A stretch of DNA of 64,000 bases. Source: Armatimonadota bacterium (GTDB taxonomy: Bacteria; Armatimonadota; Zipacnadia; Zipacnadales; JABUFB01). The DNA lies in NCBI GenBank assembly GCA_013314775.1, contig JABUFB010000009.1:402428-466427 (forward strand). The letters are read 5' to 3'. The translations under genes were made by a program, and so were the position numbers. Below the pieces are notes generated by a model. That model worked only from the letters and a program-made list of their open reading frames with translations. It did not search any database and had not been told where the DNA came from. Shown piece after piece: positions 19,501 to 27,020 of the stretch (position 1 is its first letter; every line of letters begins with the position of its first letter).

Positions 19501-21420
19501 GGCGGTTCCGCCCGCGAACACAACGGCGCGACGCACGGTCGGCACCTGAACGATGGGCACCAACTGGGGCTGATTGACCGCGCCGGCAATCAGCGCCATA
19601 CGCGCCAGTTGCTCCTGCGCAACCTGATCGGGCGACTTCGTGGGCACGATCACGAGATCCCCCGGCTGGACGATGATGTCATCCGACCCCTTGCCAGTCA
19701 TGAGGTCTGTGATGTCCAGCCGAATCCGCTCAGCGCCGCGCAGCACCTGCACACCGGCCAAGTCTGCCATGGGTGTGACGCCGCCTGCGTACACGAGCAC
19801 CCGCATCAGGCTATCAGCCTGAGCCAACGGCACCCGCGTGGGCTGCGCGACCGCCCCGGCGACCACCACGCTGCGTTCCCACTGTTCCTGCTGCAGCCGC
19901 TCCGGGGTTTTCGGAGGAACGACAATTAGGTCGTTGGCCTCGAGAGCAACGTCCCCGGCCCCGCCTCGCATAAGAGCGCCGAGGTCGAACGGGATCGTTT
20001 CCTTGCCTCTCAGGATGTAGCACTGTGTCTGGTCAGCAAGGGGTGTGGGCCCGCCCGCGAAAGTGACGGCCTTCGCCAGCGTGTCGGCCCAGGTCATCAG
20101 TCTCGGACCCGGGCTCGCCACAGCCCCTACGACGTACACGCTGTCAATGGGTAGCGAGGGCACGACCAGGATGTCATTGGCCTTGAGCGGGATATCCTCC
20201 GAGGTTCCCCGAAGGATCGCCTGGAGATCCGCATCGATACGAGTCCCGTCACGCAGGATGTAGGAAGCGCTGGGGTTCGCGGTCGGGGCAAGCCCTCCTG
20301 CCAGGGTCACGGCACGAGCCGCGGACTGGACCTGCGCCAATGGCATCGCACCTGGGGTAAGGACGGCACCCGCAACGATGGCTACCTCCGGTGCCCCAAC
20401 GCCTGTCTCGCTGGATGCCAGCGGAATTACGAGTACGTCCTTGTCCTGCATTGCCACGTCTTCAGTATCCGCCGAGCCGTCGAGAAGCCGCGTGAGATCG
20501 ACCTCGATCCGTTCGGGGCCTCGAAGAATGTAGGACCGGGACAGCGCCGCGCCGGATACGCCGCCTCCTGCCAGGATGAAGGCGCGGGTGCAGGTGTTCG
20601 CCTGCTCGATGGGAACAAAACCGGGGCGCTGGACCGCGCCCGTGACGAACACCATTTTTTCGGGCTTGCGCGGTACGATGACCATGTCCCCCTCAGACAG
20701 GGGAACGTTGGCTGGAATAAAATCAACACCGCCTTCGACGTCCGCCGGAACCCTGATCCGCTGCTTACCCCGAACGATCACGATCTGGCTCAGATCACCC
20801 GTTGGCGTAACCCCGCCTGAAGCCGCGAGCAGACTAAGGAGATTGGGTGCCTCGTCAAGCGGTACCGGTCCCTGGCGCGGCACCTCTCCCATGATATGTA
20901 CAAGCGCCGATGTGCCGCCAACAATGGACACGACAACCACGGGGTCGACCAGGTACTTCCTGCCCTTGTCTGCAATAATCCGCGCGACTTGTTCAGTGGA
21001 TTTCCCGGCAACCGCAATGACCCCGAGATACGGCATCTTGATCTTGCCGTCGGCGGAGACGGGGAACTGCCCCGAGAACTCAGGCTCGTCTGCGATATAG
21101 ATGTCGATGAGGTCGCCAGACCGGACGGTGCCCCGGGTCATCGCCATGCCGGGCGTGATCCGAGGCGCGGTTGTTCGGCTTCCGGGCATGGTGGCTGCAG
21201 TTGAGCCACCTGGGGGGAAAGCGATGTCAGTCGCCGGGGAGATAGATGCCTGCAAGGCGGCGGTCACGTCCATCACGCTGAGGGCGTGAATAGCAGGCTG
21301 GGCCAGGCTGGGACCAATGAAGAGAAGGAGGAGGAGGAATAGCGTCAACTGCGGCAACGGCGCCGACGAATTCTCAGCAAGGTGAGCCCCGTTCTGGCTT
21401 CGACCATCGTACGTTGCCAT
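16531..21420 (-). CDS. Giant Wza-like polysaccharide export protein with 16 SLBB repeats
   Basis: A 1629-residue secreted protein. From ATG 21420, a hydrophobic signal segment (LTLFLLLLLFIGPSLA, about residues 25-40) lacks a lipobox Cys. A poly_export domain spans about residues 96-170 (RSGDLIDIYIADEPEFSG; SADGKIKMPYLGVIAVAG). Then come 16 tandem SLBB units of about 85 residues, each built as V.GAV..PG..PL.QA, AGG....AD, YILRG, I.VDL and D.LVVP. The last unit is interrupted by a Ser/Thr/Pro/Arg-rich insert before DGDLIYVPGPKERK. Standard Wza proteins are about 380 residues with two SLBB units. It would form an outer-membrane or envelope-spanning exit channel. An in-frame start 55 codons upstream is possible but would bury the signal segment. 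First gene of the export operon. Confidence 0.9.
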   Translation of the reverse strand: MATYDGRSQNGAHLAENSSAPLPQLTLFLLLLLFIGPSLAQPAIHALSVMDVTAALQASISPATDIAFPPGGSTAATMPGSRTTAPRITPGMAMTRGTVRSGDLIDIYIADEPEFSGQFPVSADGKIKMPYLGVIAVAGKSTEQVARIIADKGRKYLVDPVVVVSIVGGTSALVHIMGEVPRQGPVPLDEAPNLLSLLAASGGVTPTGDLSQIVIVRGKQRIRVPADVEGGVDFIPANVPLSEGDMVIVPRKPEKMVFVTGAVQRPGFVPIEQANTCTRAFILAGGGVSGAALSRSYILRGPERIEVDLTRLLDGSADTEDVAMQDKDVLVIPLASSETGVGAPEVAIVAGAVLTPGAMPLAQVQSAARAVTLAGGLAPTANPSASYILRDGTRIDADLQAILRGTSEDIPLKANDILVVPSLPIDSVYVVGAVASPGPRLMTWADTLAKAVTFAGGPTPLADQTQCYILRGKETIPFDLGALMRGGAGDVALEANDLIVVPPKTPERLQQEQWERSVVVAGAVAQPTRVPLAQADSLMRVLVYAGGVTPMADLAGVQVLRGAERIRLDITDLMTGKGSDDIIVQPGDLVIVPTKSPDQVAQEQLARMALIAGAVNQPQLVPIVQVPTVRRAVVFAGGTAPNADLEGSYILRGEQLVYVDLGAIMNGEAEDVPLQAGDLLVVPILTMERAMARQAAVTGAVMQPRPAPLSQARTVSRAIIYAGGPAPNADLSAAYILRGSDRISVDGEAAISGSGPDPELRPGDMLVVPQISQLPVVIVGAVRQASAQPANMADSVAKAVTLAGGLLPTADGKRGYVLRDGTRIDVDIPAILAGGEDFPLKPSDLLVVPTMTAANQMAASILVMGAVARPGMIPAELAATARQAVLLAGGFTTNANPAQCQLLRRELSSEVDLEAVMSGSQPDFAVGGGDVLIVPDKADAMVYVAGAVTAPGPQAHHWSNSVSRALALASPAPQADLERTYVLRGATRVDIDALRILHGEEADFDLQPDDLIVVPLRSPEADLASRARESVTIAGAVARPGLFAPEQCDTVARAMAWVGGPTPQADLEHAYVLRGKETISLNLAQLGSEGGPDNVALQANDILVVPVLTPEMLAAQEFSRRIMVSGAVPQPGMLLHEQAGTVNAALAMAGGVTEAADLEGAYVLREGIRHDINLKAIRNGTAPDFSLQPRDVLVVPPRVPEMVMVAGAVRAPGRVPLDQAGTVLSALTVSGGAAEAADLQAAFIVRDGERVPVNLRAVIAGESEDLALQADDVLMVPAADPDPVYVIGNVKAPGAHPITRAVTASKALVLSGGPIDLVSDLRGAYIMRGSERIPVDLDAVINRGQADADVPLLANDALVVPKAEENFHVIGEVKQPGSYLLTQADTVLAALAIAGGTLPTANLEAATLLRDGQTIPLDLRALLDNRDYATNLELQAGDSLVIPLSKARVFVFGSVGRPGAYPLQPGDTYLDLIAHAGGLSGQSRVDRIWIVRAARQNPVPETSGTSGDKTASASTTTPAPRTAQPSRTRREEQAAGEPSIHRAFGGAPSHLQPPAPRDGSVRAGSAQQGAPVRVKDRYSITELTRLDATSYAGTPQDGDLIYVPGPKERKQNLLDWLLNIGVGRLLFND
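16550..20915 (-). repeat. Array of 16 SLBB protein repeats
   Basis: Coding repeats within the export gene, each about 255-275 bases. Units begin at recognisable blocks such as LVHIMGEVPRQG, VFVTGAVQRPG, VAIVAGAVLTPG, VYVVGAVASPG, VVVAGAVAQP and so on to VFVFGSVGRPG. They are clearly homologous as protein but much diverged as DNA, so this is an ancient internal expansion and not a recent tandem duplication or an assembly artefact. Confidence 0.85.
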
Positions 21421-22500
21421 TGGTGGACAGTCCTTAGGATAGCGCGGCGGCGTGAGCTGTGATGTGTGCTGTGAAGTGATCTGCCACTGCGGCACGAACC
21501 CTCTCATGCCTTCGGCAGCGGGAATTGGCGCACAGGACTGACGCTTTGGGAAAGACACCGCACCGCCACCTTGACAATTGCGCACAGTGTCAGGCCGACG
21601 ATGGCAATGCCTAGTTCACCCCAGTATCACAGATGCTACCCGAATTGGTCACAGCCGTCAACACCATATTACTCACCAGGAGCGCAAATCTCCGCGGGAA
21701 CGGCGACCGTGCCGGGGAAACCGGCATCCTCGCCCCGCTCCCACCTCCCCACCGTCTCGGCGACCCCATGACGGCTTTCCTGTACTCCAGTGCCCCAGCT
21801 CAACCGGTCAAGGAAATGACAAGGAGCCGCATCGCCGGGGGCAGGGAGAGGGCGACACGACTCCTCGGGACCTTGGAGGACCGATGCCCCGCTGCAAAGT
21901 ACAGGACGGGCGCAACAGGTCTCAATCCTCCGCAGCCCAAAAAAACATGGTGTCCGAGCGGGTGCCGAATGCCGGCTCCGCGAGCTTGCGCCCGTCAGGA
22001 GTGACCGTTTCGCGCCGTTACGACAGCGCCAGCCTGCGCGGGCGCTGTAGCTTCCCACGGATAGTCGCAAATGAATGAAGACACGCTTCTGGGGGACGGC
22101 ACCGAGGCAGACACAGATGATGCAGAACGTTTCCCCGTCCTGCACTCACGCGCCTTGATGCACACAGGTGGCGGCGCCAGGGCTGTGGAGTTCATCTCTT
22201 GTCGGCGGCACCCGTTACAGGAGATGGGATCTGTGCTCTGTACTGTCCCCCAGAAGTTGGCCAATGGTGCGCGCCCTCTCCAGGCACGCACGAGCACATT
22301 CTAGACATCACTGCGGTCCGGGTCAAGCAGTATGACGTCCCAGAGCCGCATACCGGCCAAAACGGAGATTTCATGAGCAAATCCAGAGCGTAACGGGATC
22401 ATCTAATCAGTGACCCATCAACCCTGGATTGTGATTCCAGCAACCGAGGCACCGGTTCGTTCGAAGCACTCCCCTTTGGGAGCAGCGGGTAGATCCCAAG
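21421..22500. other. 1.1-kb gap upstream of the export operon
   Basis: No gene is supported; open frames here overlap one another without protein character. It must contain the promoter of the export operon. One inverted repeat stands out: TGACA and TGTCA separated by 11 bases at 21572-21592, about 150 bases upstream of the export gene start. It is too short to call an operator with confidence. Confidence 0.45.
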
Positions 22501-23940
22501 TCAGACATATCGGCTCTTTCTCTCATAGTCCATGTCGACCTTTTCGCCAAACTCTCCGAACTCAACGAAATCGATGGACACGGGCTGCGAAGAGTAGCGC
22601 GCCAGGTGCGTGGCCACTCGCTCACAAGCTCCCTCGGGCGCATTCCACCCCCTCCTGAGCTGAAGACGCAGTCTGCCGCCCTCCACCCCTCCCTGCAGCT
22701 TGAAGTGCCCGGTCACCGCCTGGGCCACTTCGAAATCCTTGTAGATGGCTTCTTTCACCTCGTCTGGCGAAAGCCAGTGATCCTTCCCGATCTCCACTCG
22801 CTGCTTTCTTCCGCTGACCAGGGCGCACGGCAAGGGGAACTTGGGCAGGAGGGCCTCGCACCCGCAGCGCTGCAGAGCCAGGTGCAGAGAAGAGTAGCTC
22901 AAGAGCTGCCCCTCATCGCGTGTGTTGTAGCGCAGTAGGGGTATCTTCTGTTCCGAGCCCAGGATGGAGACGATAAGCTGCGGGAAGCCCTGCTGGTTGG
23001 CGATGGTCTCCACGAACGTCACCAGGGGGTTGTACTGCATGAGGACCGGAAAAGCCTCATTCGGTCGGCCGCCTAGCGCCGCACACAGCCGCTCATCCTC
23101 CTGAGCGCGCCTGCGGACGGACACCAGCTCAGGGGTCTCGGAGAAGAGACTGAGGCCCAGTTCCGAGAGCCCCATGCTCACAAGCATTGCGCCTCTGTCG
23201 GGCGCATCGAAATCCAGACCAAGGATCTGAGCGAAATAACTGCGCATGCTCTCTGCGATGAATTCGCCGCCGGTGACCACATGGATGAGCAGGTCACTCC
23301 ACGGTGTGCCACGGTCGACGCCGTCCTCGAGCACCTTCTTCAGGAACAGACTCTCGCCGATGATTATGAACTGCTCAAAATCATCGGTGAGCTTCTCTAT
23401 CAGCGCAAGAACCACGTCGGATCTGACGCTCGTGTCTGCCACGGGCACTGTGCACGTTCTGACCTTTACGCCCATCGGCAGACAGTTGATGATAAGGGTC
23501 TTGCGCCGGCGGACCTTGAAGGCCAAATCCAGGCTGAGCTCCAGTTGTCGAGCCGAAGTAACGAGTTCGCGCCAGGTCTCCACTCCATAGGAGAACACCC
23601 CAGAGTGGCCTGAGCTGCAATGAAAGGAGGCCACTTCCTCCAGAGTGCCCCCAACGCACAAGTCGCGCAGGCGATTCTGGACGAAGACTTTCTCCTTGTC
23701 GAGTACCGGAACCACCTCGGCGAAGTCCCTGGCTGAGCGGACCGAGAAAGGATCAACACCGCTCGCGCGCAGTAGTTCTCGGTAAGCGGGCACCAACTTC
23801 GCTGCTCGGTGGAAAACCTGAAGGAGTCGGCGCTCCCCTCTTGCTACGAGGTTGCCAGGGTCAGCCGCCTGGAGAGCTCCGGCTATTCGCCGGTGTCGCG
23901 CATCGATCAGCACAGACTGAATATCGCGCAACAAAGACAT
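22501..23940 (-). CDS. Phenylacetate-CoA ligase / CapK-like adenylate-forming enzyme
   Basis: A 479-residue protein of the PaaK/CapK branch of AMP-forming ligases. It begins with a helical region (KLVPAYRELLRASGVDPFSV), followed by VVPVLDKEKVF. The phosphate-binding loop is FHCSSGHSGVFSYG, where family members have a Ser/Thr/Gly-rich P-loop. IHVVTGGEFIAESMR matches the TGGE motif, PLLRYNTRDEGQLL the R-x-R/TGD-like C-terminal motif, and a small C-terminal domain follows. It should activate a carboxylic acid as an acyl-adenylate, perhaps passing it to CoA. Start at ATG 23940; the frame is open upstream but without protein character. It is followed in the cluster logic by a FeeM-like acyltransferase on the same strand, and AMP-ligases are known exosortase/EPS-locus companions. 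The substrate is unknown. Confidence 0.8.
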   Translation of the reverse strand: MSLLRDIQSVLIDARHRRIAGALQAADPGNLVARGERRLLQVFHRAAKLVPAYRELLRASGVDPFSVRSARDFAEVVPVLDKEKVFVQNRLRDLCVGGTLEEVASFHCSSGHSGVFSYGVETWRELVTSARQLELSLDLAFKVRRRKTLIINCLPMGVKVRTCTVPVADTSVRSDVVLALIEKLTDDFEQFIIIGESLFLKKVLEDGVDRGTPWSDLLIHVVTGGEFIAESMRSYFAQILGLDFDAPDRGAMLVSMGLSELGLSLFSETPELVSVRRRAQEDERLCAALGGRPNEAFPVLMQYNPLVTFVETIANQQGFPQLIVSILGSEQKIPLLRYNTRDEGQLLSYSSLHLALQRCGCEALLPKFPLPCALVSGRKQRVEIGKDHWLSPDEVKEAIYKDFEVAQAVTGHFKLQGGVEGGRLRLQLRRGWNAPEGACERVATHLARYSSQPVSIDFVEFGEFGEKVDMDYERKSRYV

Positions 23941-24267
23941 TCCATCGCCGCCATCCCTGCCCCAGGAATCTGCGGACGACCAAACTTGACCAGCGCTTAT
24001 GCGACGGACGCGGCCCGAAAGTAGAAGTACATGGACGCCTATGACCAGGCGACATGTGCCAGAGCGCAACGCTGACCGGGCCGGAACATCGTGAGGTTCC
24101 GCCGGGCCGGGCGGGGGCACCTGGCCATCGCGCAACTCGCTGCCGCCTTGAGGCCCCAGATTATCACGGCACAGGGCGGGATGTGAAGAGGGTTCATTTC
24201 TGGTGGATAGGGAGAAGCGCACCACGGAGGAAGTCGCGCTGCGAAGCGGATCCAGGCAAGTAGAGGG
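23941..24267. other. Gap between acyltransferase and ligase genes
   Basis: About 330 bases on the path from the acyltransferase stop to the ligase start. No gene, terminator or promoter can be supported; the two genes may still share a transcript. Confidence 0.4.
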
Positions 24268-25248
24268 CTAGATGACCCGTACGATGATGCCTCCGAAGCG
24301 CGTTTCTTCGCAGGTGTCGTCCGGGCACTCGGTCAAGAGAGTACGGGAAAGAAGCGGACCCCATGCGATCCGAAGGCATTCCCGTTCATCGTCGCTGCAC
24401 CGTTCCAGCAGGCAGGCTTCTTCGATGAGGAGAGACCGAAGGGGCTCCGAGTCACGGAAAGCGCACAGCGCCGCAAGTTCCCACTCGCGGCATTTGTCGA
24501 TGAACGGATTGTCCGCGAAGAAATCCCGGTGGAGAAAACCATCGTCTCCAAGCAGCTCGTCGGTTGCCTTGAAACGGCGCTCGATGGTCGCCAGGTCCAT
24601 GGACATACCGACGACTTCGTCATTTGTCTCCTCGCAGTAGGTCCTGCAATCACCCCAGGGGTCGAACTGGATGACGTCCTGGAAGAACTTCGCGTGTTTC
24701 GGGCAGATCGAGATGAACCCGTAGGAGCATTTCCAGAGGAAGGCCTGTGCGAAGATGGGTTGGATGAGCTCATAGAAGACGCTGGTACGGCGGTACTCGG
24801 GTCTCACGGCCAGGTTACTCACTTCGCACAACGGTCGGTGGCCTGAGTTGGCCCGCAGCGCCCGGATCTCCTCGCGAAAGAGCTTCTCCGATGGAAGGCC
24901 CAGACCGGGGGCTTCCAGCACCAGACTCATTGTGCCCACGATCTCGCCCTGATCTTTCGCGATGAAAGTCGCCGTGTGCGGCAAAGCTTCGAAGACGCGG
25001 ACGCGAAGGCCGGTGCGGTGCGGCAGGATGTACCCCTGTTCGACATAGACATCGTGGACGAGCCTGTAGGCCTCACGCAGATCCTCCGGAGTAATCGCCC
25101 GGCTGATATGCTCGGTGAAGGTCCTGCGCGCCAGGAGCCCGGCGTCCTTGAGCATTCGAATGCGACGCGTCATTCTGGCGGCGTTCGCCAGTGGGCGCAC
25201 CAGGTCTACACCCTTAGATTCGCTCATCGCCAGCGTCGCCAAGTCCAA
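24268..25248 (-). CDS. FeeM-like N-acyl amino acid synthase (GNAT-fold acyltransferase)
   Basis: A 326-residue protein whose residues about 50-215 match the FeeM / autoinducer-synthase branch of the GNAT fold. Recognisable blocks are EDLREAYRLVHDVYVEQGYI, TATFIAKDQGEIVGTMSLVL, GLPSEKLFREEIRALR and CEVSNLAVRPEYRR. FeeM enzymes use acyl-ACP to N-acylate an amino acid such as tyrosine; related acyltransferases accompany PEP-CTERM/exosortase systems. The C-terminal 110 residues are extra and of unknown role. Start is the TTG at 25248 just after AAAGGGA; an in-frame ATG lies seven codons downstream without a ribosome-binding site. It is divergent from the PEP-CTERM-like gene and upstream of the adenylating enzyme. 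Family assignment is strong; substrate is inference. Confidence 0.8.
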   Translation of the reverse strand: MDLATLAMSESKGVDLVRPLANAARMTRRIRMLKDAGLLARRTFTEHISRAITPEDLREAYRLVHDVYVEQGYILPHRTGLRVRVFEALPHTATFIAKDQGEIVGTMSLVLEAPGLGLPSEKLFREEIRALRANSGHRPLCEVSNLAVRPEYRRTSVFYELIQPIFAQAFLWKCSYGFISICPKHAKFFQDVIQFDPWGDCRTYCEETNDEVVGMSMDLATIERRFKATDELLGDDGFLHRDFFADNPFIDKCREWELAALCAFRDSEPLRSLLIEEACLLERCSDDERECLRIAWGPLLSRTLLTECPDDTCEETRFGGIIVRVI

Positions 25249-25608
25249 ACATCCCTTTGAAGCTCATGTTTTACTCAAGAATGTCTTGATTATAAGCATA
25301 AGATCGCTCAGGATCAAGGAAATATCAAAGATTTGTCTTGTAGTACAGATAGAAATCACCGATACTGTCCGTTTGCTGGACACAGAGTGTGCGTGAGTGC
25401 CTGGATCGGGGTCTCTTGGTTGTGGTCACTTGTACAGGAGCCGAGGTGAGCAGTAAGTCCGTCACCTGGCATGCCGGCCAACTCGCGCCTGACCCTTCTA
25501 CCGGGCGTCGTGACCCGGGTTCGGGAAGCAGGTTCGAGACGGATGCGGCTGGACTGTGGCACCGAGGACCTTGATGTTGGCAACAGCAGGCTTTGCAGAC
25601 ATCTTTAG
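25249..25608. other. AT-richer divergent intergenic region
   Basis: Lies between the FeeM-like gene and the PEP-CTERM-like gene and is noticeably richer in A+T than its surroundings, especially 25262-25370, as expected for promoter DNA of the leftward acyltransferase. No exact promoter could be chosen for that gene. No coding sequence is supported. Confidence 0.5.
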
Positions 25609-25636
25609 TTGAAATCATCGCTCTGATGATTACAAT
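25609..25636 (+). promoter_or_regulatory. Strong housekeeping promoter with palindrome in the spacer (PEP-CTERM-like gene)
   Basis: The -35 element TTGAAA (25609-25614) and -10 element TACAAT (25631-25636) are separated by 16 bases, close to the sigma-70 consensus. A perfect 7-base inverted repeat, AATCATC-GCTCT-GATGATT (25613-25631), occupies the spacer and overlaps both elements, the placement expected of a repressor operator. Transcription would start near 25643 and give a leader of about 170 bases. No regulator with a matching site is known from the window. Confidence 0.6.
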
Positions 25637-25654
25637 AATGTGAATGTGGGGCGG

Positions 25655-25683
25655 GGACACGGGGACAGGGCACCCGTGTGTCC
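25655..25683 (+). other. Leader-RNA hairpin
   Basis: GGACACGGG pairs with CCCGTGTGTCC (two extra bases in the right arm), with a 9-base loop. It sits about 12 bases after the predicted transcription start of the PEP-CTERM-like gene. It may stabilise the 5' end of the message. No known riboswitch class is recognisable. Confidence 0.35.
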
Positions 25684-25812
25684 AGTCATCACCAAACACT
25701 AAGCGGCCCGTGCGGCACCACGATGTCGCCGGGGGAGGTGGCCGATCGGCAAGATACCCGTCTCGTCTCCTTCAGTGGTTGCTGTGCAAGTTGATAGGAA
25801 AGGAGAAACGTG

Positions 25813-26874
25813 ATGAGGTCTATCGTGGTGTTGTTGGCCGTAGTCGCGCTATGTGCCATCGGCCCGCCCTCATGGGCGTACTACAACCCCTTTGAGGGTT
25901 ACGGTGGCCAGAATGTGACGTTGAAGCTGTATAACTTCGATGCCGGGACCCTGTACTTCGGCCTCAACCCGGGGACCACGTACAACCAGGCGGCATTGGA
26001 TGCGCTCCCGATATGGAACGGCAGCGGGAGCCCTCCGGCCGGACCCTATAAGGTGCTGCCCACCGGGTCGCCGATCCCGACTTCCGGTACGGCTTCGCTC
26101 GAGGACAGTTGGGGTATCGTCAAGCTCAGTGACATAACGCTGACAGACACCAACCAACAAATCTGGAACGCCGCCACGAGTGGCTGGGAGATTACCGGTA
26201 TCTTCTACCACGAGAAAGACGCCGAGGTAACGGTCGACGCGAATAGCGGCCAGACCAATGTCTACGGCAAGAGCCTGTACGCCGTGTTCTTCGCAGAGCC
26301 GATCTCTGGCACCTTTAATGATTGGACCACCACTCCGAATGATCGTGCGTTCGAGAAGGGTGCACAGCTCGGCGCGGCCAATCGCGGCACCGACGGAAGC
26401 GGCAACCCGCTGCCGGAAATGCAGGGCGCCACGGAATCGAAGGACTCCACCAGTTACAAGAAGGGTGTAGGAACTTCGCCGGTGCCCCTGTGGACTTTCC
26501 GGTCCGTTCTGGGAGACCCGGGGGCCAAGTCCTCGTTCACAGGAACCCAGTTCGAGTACTTCAGCCGGTATACCACCGATAGTAGTGGGAAGATCATCAC
26601 TGGCAGCGGTGGGGCCCTGGCAAGTACGTGGGTGGACCCATACTGGGGAGAGGGTGTAGGAAACGGCCAGTGGTCCATGCACCAGTTGAGCACACCCGGG
26701 ACCCCTCACAACGTGAAGCTGTCGTTCACCATGAACAGCACCGGCTATCCGTGGGATGTTCGCAGCAACGACCCCATCGAGGGAAAGGTGTCGCCGGAAC
26801 TGTCTTCGGCGAGCCTCATGCTTGTGGGCCTCGTGCCCATCGGCATCGTCGGGTGGCGCCGCAGGAAGAAGTAA
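25813..26874 (+). CDS. PEP-CTERM-like secreted surface protein
   Basis: A 353-residue exported protein. The signal peptide is MRSIVVLLAVVALCAIGPPSWA with cleavage near residue 22, followed by a Gly/Thr/Ser-rich, Cys-free domain of unknown function (about 25-320). The C-terminus has the three-part sorting architecture: SPELSS, a hydrophobic helix (ASLMLVGLVPIGIVGW) and a basic end (RRRKK). The motif is SPE rather than canonical PEP, a variant. Such tails are processed by exosortases at the cytoplasmic membrane. The start is ATG 25813, 7 bases after AGGAG; an adjacent GTG codon is less likely. It is monocistronic, with a strong promoter upstream and a perfect terminator 33 bases downstream. No exosortase lies in the window. 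Confidence 0.75.
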   Translation: MRSIVVLLAVVALCAIGPPSWAYYNPFEGYGGQNVTLKLYNFDAGTLYFGLNPGTTYNQAALDALPIWNGSGSPPAGPYKVLPTGSPIPTSGTASLEDSWGIVKLSDITLTDTNQQIWNAATSGWEITGIFYHEKDAEVTVDANSGQTNVYGKSLYAVFFAEPISGTFNDWTTTPNDRAFEKGAQLGAANRGTDGSGNPLPEMQGATESKDSTSYKKGVGTSPVPLWTFRSVLGDPGAKSSFTGTQFEYFSRYTTDSSGKIITGSGGALASTWVDPYWGEGVGNGQWSMHQLSTPGTPHNVKLSFTMNSTGYPWDVRSNDPIEGKVSPELSSASLMLVGLVPIGIVGWRRRKK

Positions 26875-26906
26875 GCCGTCACCTGGCAACGAACCGACGC
26901 ATGGTC

Positions 26907-26943
26907 AAGACCGCCGCCCCTGGTTCGGGCGGCGGTCTTCTTT
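26907..26943 (+). terminator. Intrinsic terminator after the PEP-CTERM-like gene
   Basis: A perfect 13-base-pair stem, AAGACCGCCGCCC (26907-26919) and GGGCGGCGGTCTT (26927-26939), with a 7-base loop, followed by CTTT. It lies 33 bases after the stop codon and before the convergent beta-helix gene. Because the stem begins with AA and ends in TT it could work weakly in both directions. Confidence 0.85.
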
Positions 26944-27020
26944 GTGCCGGCGTGTCGCGCGCGTCCAAACGATTCTCCGGTCAGGGCGTCGACGAAAACC
27001 TGCGGGCCTCGCACAGCCGC

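Noticed and set aside
16550..20915. Possible DNA tandem repeat or assembly collapse
   Set aside because: The units are homologous only at protein level and differ strongly in DNA, so they are a genuine old domain expansion.
25637..25812. Riboswitch in the leader of the PEP-CTERM-like gene
   Set aside because: Only one hairpin is evident, and none of the conserved cores of c-di-GMP, SAM, cobalamin or other common riboswitches could be found.
25870..26889. A 339-codon minus-strand frame opposite the PEP-CTERM-like gene
   Set aside because: It is antisense to a well-supported gene with promoter, ribosome-binding site and terminator, and its product has no recognisable feature.
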